A DNA stretch of 64,000 nt from Trichaptum fuscoviolaceum. Taxonomy: Eukaryota; Basidiomycota; Agaricomycetes; Hymenochaetales; Trichaptaceae. Positions 58,849-64,000 of this stretch are shown piece by piece. The translations under genes were made by a program, and so were the position numbers. The stretch lies in NCBI GenBank assembly GCA_910574455.1, contig CAJSYZ010000002.1, positions 3,993,671-4,057,670 of the forward strand, written 5' to 3'. The notes beneath the pieces were generated by a model. The model did no database searches. It saw nothing but the letters and a program-made list of their open reading frames with translations, and was not told where the DNA came from. Each line of letters begins with the position of its first letter. Position 1 is the stretch's first letter.

Positions 58849-60912
58849 CTAGCGTTTCTTTCCGGTGATCCACGACAGGTGGACGCTTCCAACGCCGGAG
58901 ATGAATACGCGTGCAGACAGGCGGCAAACCTAGTTAGAGAATTAATGCCAGACCATGTCAGATTGCGCTCGGAAGTCTCTAGCGACGATGAAACACTGTA
59001 CTCACCGTATCTGCAACTTCAGAACGCTTGAAGTCGACGTGCAGATCGCCGTTGGGCATACGTGTGATTTGGCGCAGTTCGCCAAATTTCTGTGAAGGGA
59101 ATGTCGACGATCAGAATCTGCTGTCTTCGATGGCACGAGACCTCGTAAAAATATGAGAAATGACCACACACCTCACACCACTTCTGTAGCCCCTCGATAG
59201 CATCCCAATTATCCCTCTCAATCCCACTCACAACCAGTCTTTTTCGTCTCCCAGACGTTGCCCCAGCAAACACGTTACTTCGGCCTCCGATGCTAGTCGC
59301 GTAGCTGCCTATGCTTCCTATGCTCAGTGTACTTAGCGCTGAGCTGGACGCATTGCGCCCCTTCTCACGGAAGATACTTTGTGAGTCCTTCTTCGACAAT
59401 GAGTGGTGCTGCGTCTGGTCTTTTGAAAAGAGCATTTGAGGCGGAGCAAGAAACGATGCTGAGTCTAGCTGAGGGGGTGCGAAAGGAGAATCGATTGTTT
59501 GGGTACTTGATGAGAAGGACGCCCGAGAGGGAGAGTCGACTGTTGTAATGGGTTCAAGGGCTGTGGACATTGGGGAGCGGCTGAGTGAGCTCAGTTTCGA
59601 TGCTTTCTTGGTTAATCGAAGCGTCAGCTTTGTACGCAAGCGGCTTGCCATGGACTGCTCGTCGTTCTCAACTGCCGTAGATGTTGCCGTCGTTGCTTCA
59701 GAAGAAGCGCTCGTCGATGGCCTCGGACTGTTAGGGTCCATGCCCGGTGAGCTCGCAGCCGTCTGCGTCAAGCCGCTGAGCCTGAAGCGCATCGAAGCCT
59801 TTGGTGTTCCCGGCGGTGCTGGTACAATGGTACTTGAGCTTACTTTCTTCTGTGCCGAGCGGGGGCTGAAGCGCAGGCTCCTGGGGGTCGACGGTTCCCC
59901 GTTGTCCTTCGTGCTGCTGCTGCCGCCCACTGATAAGCGGAAGCCTTCGGGTATGGGAGAGCGTCTGCGCAGAATAGGAATGTTCTTTTTCGGGGTGTGC
60001 GGCGGAGATTGAGGGATAGCGGATGTGGAGGTAGGCATGGAAGGTGAGCAGATGGTGGAAGCTGGCCGGCTGGGAAGTGTTTTTGAGAATGGACGATTCC
60101 GCCATGGCAAGGCGGAGGAGATGCTTGATGGACGCATACCCCGAGTTGATGACGCCGGCGGGACTGCATACGGAGGTTGGAAAAGTAGGTCGTCCGGATC
60201 GGTATCCACGCTCGTCCTCGGGACCTGTTATACACTTGAGCGACTGCCGGAGCTATTTCAGTCCAGTTCACTTACGGTGATGCGATCGACCTCGGCCGCG
60301 TCCTCTTGTTCGGACGCTGGCCTTTCGGCTCCCTCGTCCTCTTCTTCCACAATGACATAACTGTGCAAGGACGCTTTGTCATCGTCGTCATTCTGTCCTG
60401 CAGAGGCGTAGTGGGCTAGATACGGATACGCGAGATACGGATTACAAGGCGTCCCCGCAGCTTTGGCAATCTGTTCGCTTGAGCTCGCATCAAGGGTGAC
60501 GTTCACTCGTTGCTGTTCGGCCAGCCATCGTTTGACGCGTCGACTACCGCCACGCCCACGTTCAGCGGGAGCGCAGTCGGAGAGGTCTACTGGTGGGGGT
60601 TCATGGGGTATAGACGATGGAGATGGTGACTGGGCTGGCGGTAGGTTCTCAGACCGCCGTAAATTCGACGAGCGTCCTAAAGTCGAGGTGGAAGACGCGT
60701 TTGAACGCACGCGGCGCGTCGTCGCGGTCCGTGAAGGCAGCTCTGACGCGTGAAAAACGCGTCAGTACGATGTTGAGACGCGTTGCCAGCCACTACGCGA
60801 CAATATGGGGGGATGTATACTCACTCTCAGCTGTTCCCCCATTATCTTTCTTCAGAGAAGATTTTCCCTGGCGATAGAATTGAGACGCTTGGGCCGTCCC
60901 CCTTTGGGCCAT
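58849..60912 (-). CDS. Ser-rich protein with a C-terminal RRM-like domain
   Basis: I do not recognise a characterised homologue. The start is best placed at the ATG at 60912 (MAQRGTAQASQFYRQGKSS). An intron from GTGAGTAT near 60827 joins GGTAE to KLPSRTATTRRVRSNASS. A long Ser/Thr/Pro-rich region with basic patches follows. The C-terminal 80 residues form an RRM-like fold: RKRLVVSGIERDNWDAIEGL, QKWCEKFGELRQITRMPNGD, LHVDFKRSEVADTVCRLSAR, VFISGVGSVHLSWITGKKR, ending at 58849. The exon joining SEVADT to VCRLSARVF uses donor GTGAGTAC near 59009. The open frame upstream of 60912 has no ATG, so a further 5' exon is possible. Confidence 0.75.
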
Positions 60913-62066
60913 TCCAAATCCGTCTGAACCGAGAGCTGGCCAGGAGGGCGCGTCGGGTTGCCCGACGCGTGTTTGTTCGTCTTCCCAGTCGTCTAGTGGT
61001 GGTGTCGTGTCGTGCAGAGATATGGGACGCGTTTTTTGTCTTCGTAGGTGGCGGGGGTGATGTGGACGGTGAGGGGGAAAAGAATGTTCCCAGAGCAGGA
61101 GGGTATATATGGTGTATTTCCGCTCAGCGCCTGTGGAAATGAATAAAGCAACATGAACCTGCACTCGTGCACGACGCGTGCCGCCAGCCTTCCATTCATG
61201 GAATACTCGCAGCGTAACTAACGGCCCGATATGGCTCGGGTTACTTGCACATTACATCACTCCGCGTCACATCTTCCGAGCTTGGACCGCAACGTTGCCC
61301 GAACACCTCCCTCTGCCTGCTCAACAGACGACCGGTTCCCACCGCACGCCTGCATTCGCCCTCCCGGTCACGTTCCGGTCGGTGACTTCCGTCGGCATTT
61401 TCTTTCCAGGAATACTGGCTCATTTCCGGCGAGATTTCAGACGTAAACATATATAAAAAACCCCGCAGCGCCCGAGTCGCATTGCATGCCAGCGTGATAT
61501 CTCGACTTTCATCGGAAATCTCCTCCACATTTATCTGCACGAGTTATACACAGGAGAGGGAAGATACTCTGTTAGGCTCCATTATCGGCCCGATTTTTGA
61601 ATAACGAGGCAAGTGGTACTGCGTGTGCTTCATCTAGAACCTCTCTGTATATTGGATACACCCTATTCGAGGAAGATTCCAAGAGTCATTCGGATGCTGT
61701 GGTCAATACGCAGGGACACGCAGGCTGCAGCACAACTGTCAGTCACTTCGCCTGAAAAAATCAAGATTGGAACCTTATACAACTGCCCAAGCCGTAGTCG
61801 TATCCTGCTTCTTTTTTTTGTCGCTGGCGGTGTTTGTGAGGACAGAGGTCGTGATAATCCTTGAGATTAGGAGCTTGTCCAATCCAGGTGGTTGTAAATG
61901 TGAGGCGGTGCTATCTAGATCCCTTCCGTACGGCCGACCGGAATTCAGTTTGTGACGTGATCACCTCCGAGCCTCTCACCAAGCCATTGCAGCGATCAGT
62001 CATGGCCTCCTCCTCGTCCTTCTCCACTCGTCTTCAGCGTATTTACGTTTTCTTTCTCTCATCAAA
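60913..62066. other. Divergent intergenic region between the Ser-rich RRM gene and CFD1
   Basis: About 1.15 kb. A 120-residue frame on the minus strand at 60793-61164 overlaps the first exon of the RRM gene and may include more of its 5' end. No other gene is recognised. Confidence 0.4.
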
Positions 62067-63099
62067 ATGTCTTCTGAGACGCCCGTTGCACGACGACTGC
62101 GGTCTGTGAAGCACATCATAATAGTTCTCTCTGGAAAAGGGGGTTCGTGCATGCAAAACTTCACAACCATAATGGATGCTGACCAAACCAATGGCATGGA
62201 CAGGAGTAGGGAAGTCCTCTGTTTCCGCCCAGCTCGCCCTAGCCCTCTACGCCACATCGCCTACCGCACGCGTAGCCATCCTCGATGTCGACCTGACAGG
62301 GCCCTCCATACCCCGGATGCTCGGCTTAGATGGCCACCCGGTTCACCAGAGCAGCGAAGGATGGGTGCCGGTGTATGCGGATGGAACTGCTGGTCGCCTG
62401 GGCTGCATGAGTGTCGGCTTCCTGCTCAAAAATCGTGAAGACTCGGTCGTCTGGCGAGGCCCGAAGAAAAATGCGATGATCCGCCAGTTTCTCAGCGACG
62501 TCCGATGGGGCGAGCTCGACTACCTAGTCATTGATACCCCACCCGGTGAGCGACTTCCACACTTGATTAATCGATAATTCCGCATGTCCATCTAGTTGCT
62601 GACTTGTTAGATCCGCATAGGAACATCCGATGAACATCTATCTCTTCTCGAGCACCTCGCACCGGTGCACTCTCGTTTATCCTCTATCATCGTCACGACC
62701 CCACAGGCCGTCGCCCTTGCGGATGCCATGAAGTGCCTTTCGTTCACGCGGACAGTCTCTCTTCCGGTTTTGGGTGTGGTCGAGAACATGAGTGGATATG
62801 TGTGTCCGTGCTGTGGCGAGATCAGCAATATTTTCTCGACTGGAGGCGGAAAGTCGATGGCCGAGAAGGAGAATCTAACGTTTCTCGGAAGTTTGCCGGT
62901 CGATACCGAACTTGTCACACTGCTGGATGCTGCAGAAGGTTCCGAAAGGATCGTCGCGACAACGGAAGATGGCTCGACCGAAGAAGATTCATTTCCTTTG
63001 TTACGAAAATATAAGAGGACTTCCTCCTGGCCTTTGTTCAAGGCCGTTGTAGAGCATGCTGTATCTAATATAGCCGTAACAGAGACCTCACCTTCATAA
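62067..63099 (+). CDS. CFD1: Cytosolic Fe-S cluster assembly ATPase Cfd1 (NUBP2)
   Basis: Cfd1 with Nbp35 forms the scaffold that builds Fe-S clusters in the cytosol. The ATG at 62067 leads to [20 protein letters not shown], the deviant Walker A motif of ParA-like NTPases; an intron (about 62143-62207) splits it after the first [42 protein letters not shown] and [10 protein letters not shown] then [12 protein letters not shown] follow. The C-terminal cluster-binding motif is CPCC in [12 protein letters not shown]. The absence of an N-terminal four-Cys motif places it with Cfd1/NUBP2 rather than Nbp35. A second intron lies at about 62545-62613. Confidence 0.95.
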
Positions 63100-63403
63100 C
63101 CATCAGAGTTCGTTGCATGATGTGTAGCTGTTTGTACTGGATTGTTGTATCTAGATTTTGTACCATATGACCTTTTCGAAGCATTGTAATTAGATTGCTA
63201 TCAATCAGTGTTTCGTGTGCATCAATCCGAACAAGCCCTTGCGTCTAATTATCGCTGCTCTTCCGATGAATGCATGTATGCCAAAAAATCAGTTATAAAA
63301 GTTTGATTATGTAATCGATGTTTTACTATTGAGCCTGAGCAGGCGCAAACTTGAAGCCATCTTATTTGGCGATTCTTAAACGCTCATCAACACCTTCTGT
63401 ACG
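63100..63403. other. Intergenic region between CFD1 and RPB6
   Basis: 304 bp, AT-rich. No gene is seen. Confidence 0.4.
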
Positions 63404-64000
63404 ATGTCTGACGACGGGTATGGCGGCGGCGGTGACTTTGACGACTATGGTGGAGGGTGAGTGTATAGGTCTGCATACCTGCTCGCCGCTTGACTTACCT
63501 CTACTCCAGGTTTGGTGACCATGAGGAGACATTTGTTAGTTTTGTCGTTCATGACCGAGATCAGGGTTTCTTAAGCAATAAAATCCTTTTCACTCATAAT
63601 AGGAGAACGACTATGACCTGATGGCTACAGAACCAGAAGCAGGTGTCGATGGCGAGGGTGAAGGAATTCCGGCGAACGGTGAGGTGTCGCTGAATGGTGC
63701 GGCAGGTCATGAGGAGGTGAATGGAGATGCCAATGTAAACGGGCACGAACCTGCGGCGCAGCCTCTAGGTATTCAAGGCGAACGGCAGCCTAACAAAGTG
63801 CGCATTACGACACCTTACTTGACAAAATACGAGCGTGCGCGTGTGTTAGGAACGAGAGCGCTACAAATCAGGTGTGTCTCAACTTTTGCTTTCTCAATTC
63901 CTTTCTTTGAACTGTTTCGTGCACGTAGTATGAACGCACCTGTCCTCGTACCCCTCGATGGAGAGACCGATGCTCTCCAGATCGCCATAAAAGAGCTTTC
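63404..64000 (+). CDS. RPB6: RNA polymerase I/II/III common subunit Rpb6 (Rpo26), 3' end off the window
   Basis: Rpb6 is a shared subunit that stabilises the clamp of all three nuclear RNA polymerases. The ATG at 63404 starts [18 protein letters not shown], then an acidic N-terminus. The conserved domain begins [20 protein letters not shown] then [20 protein letters not shown] and ALQIAIKEL, where the window ends. Three introns are visible (after GGG, after ETF and after QIS). The N-terminal insertion ([20 protein letters not shown] and similar) makes it longer than yeast Rpb6. Confidence 0.93.

Noticed and set aside
1..64000. tRNA genes and CRISPR arrays
   Set aside because: I looked for B-box-like GGTTCRANNCC with matching A-box on both strands and found only isolated partial matches, mostly inside genes. 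No regularly spaced repeats of CRISPR type exist, as expected for a eukaryote.

Overview
The window is nuclear DNA of a filamentous basidiomycete, most likely an agaricomycete (mushroom or wood-rot lineage). Nearly every gene is cut by many short introns of about 45-65 bp with GT..AG ends and CTNAY-like branch points. Genes are packed at roughly one per 2 kb on both strands. The gene set is eukaryotic and fungal: Ade5,7, Rrb1, TAF1, PacC, Utp11, Lsb5, an RFC clamp-loader subunit, Rna1, an Hst3/4-type sirtuin, Cfd1 and Rpb6. The zinc knuckle of the retroelement Gag (C-x2-C-x6-H-x4-C) is of a type I associate with mushroom retrotransposons.

Layout. 0-10 kb: the 3'-truncated purine gene Ade5,7 (-), a Ser-rich protein of unknown function (-), a MAPEG/MGST3-like enzyme (-), the ribosome-assembly WD40 protein Rrb1 (+) and a PA28-type proteasome activator (-). 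10-14 kb: TAF1 (+), sharing a 294 bp promoter with PA28. 14-17.6 kb: a gene-free stretch holding an old dispersed repeat and then a long pacC upstream region with 15 perfect PacC hexamers. 17.6-22.8 kb: the pH regulator PacC/Rim101 (+) and mitochondrial ribosomal protein mL38 (-). 22.9-24.8 kb: a gag-only LTR retroelement with diverged LTRs, directly upstream of mL38. 25-31 kb: an accessory-looking block of twin tandem methyltransferases, an Ayr1-like short-chain reductase, a decayed GNAT fragment and an intact GNAT acetyltransferase. 31-39.5 kb: UreF (-), Utp11 (+), Lsb5 (+), Rfc4/human RFC2 (-) and a mitochondrial-type seryl-tRNA synthetase (+). 39.5-40.9 kb: the second, inverted copy of the dispersed repeat. 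41-52 kb: RanGAP (Rna1), myosin regulatory light chain, an AIG2-like protein, an Hst3/4 sirtuin, a Cdc25/rhodanese-like protein, a PAP2 phosphatase, a GPI-type PLC-like protein and a lipase. 52.7-61 kb: two long Ser-rich RRM proteins (-). 62-64 kb: Cfd1 (+) and the 5' part of RPB6 (+), which runs off the right edge.

Most genes are housekeeping and do not form one pathway. The points of novelty are: (1) a roughly 600-700 bp repeat family present twice in inverted orientation; (2) a gag-only LTR element whose long reading frame is still open; (3) a striking cluster of GCCAAG/CTTGGC sites upstream of pacC, which suggests autoregulation; (4) a degenerate partial duplicate of the GNAT gene; and (5) duplicated methyltransferases whose TATA boxes lie at the same distance from the ATG. 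All starts and splice sites were read by eye. Where no clean ATG exon was found, the entry says so.
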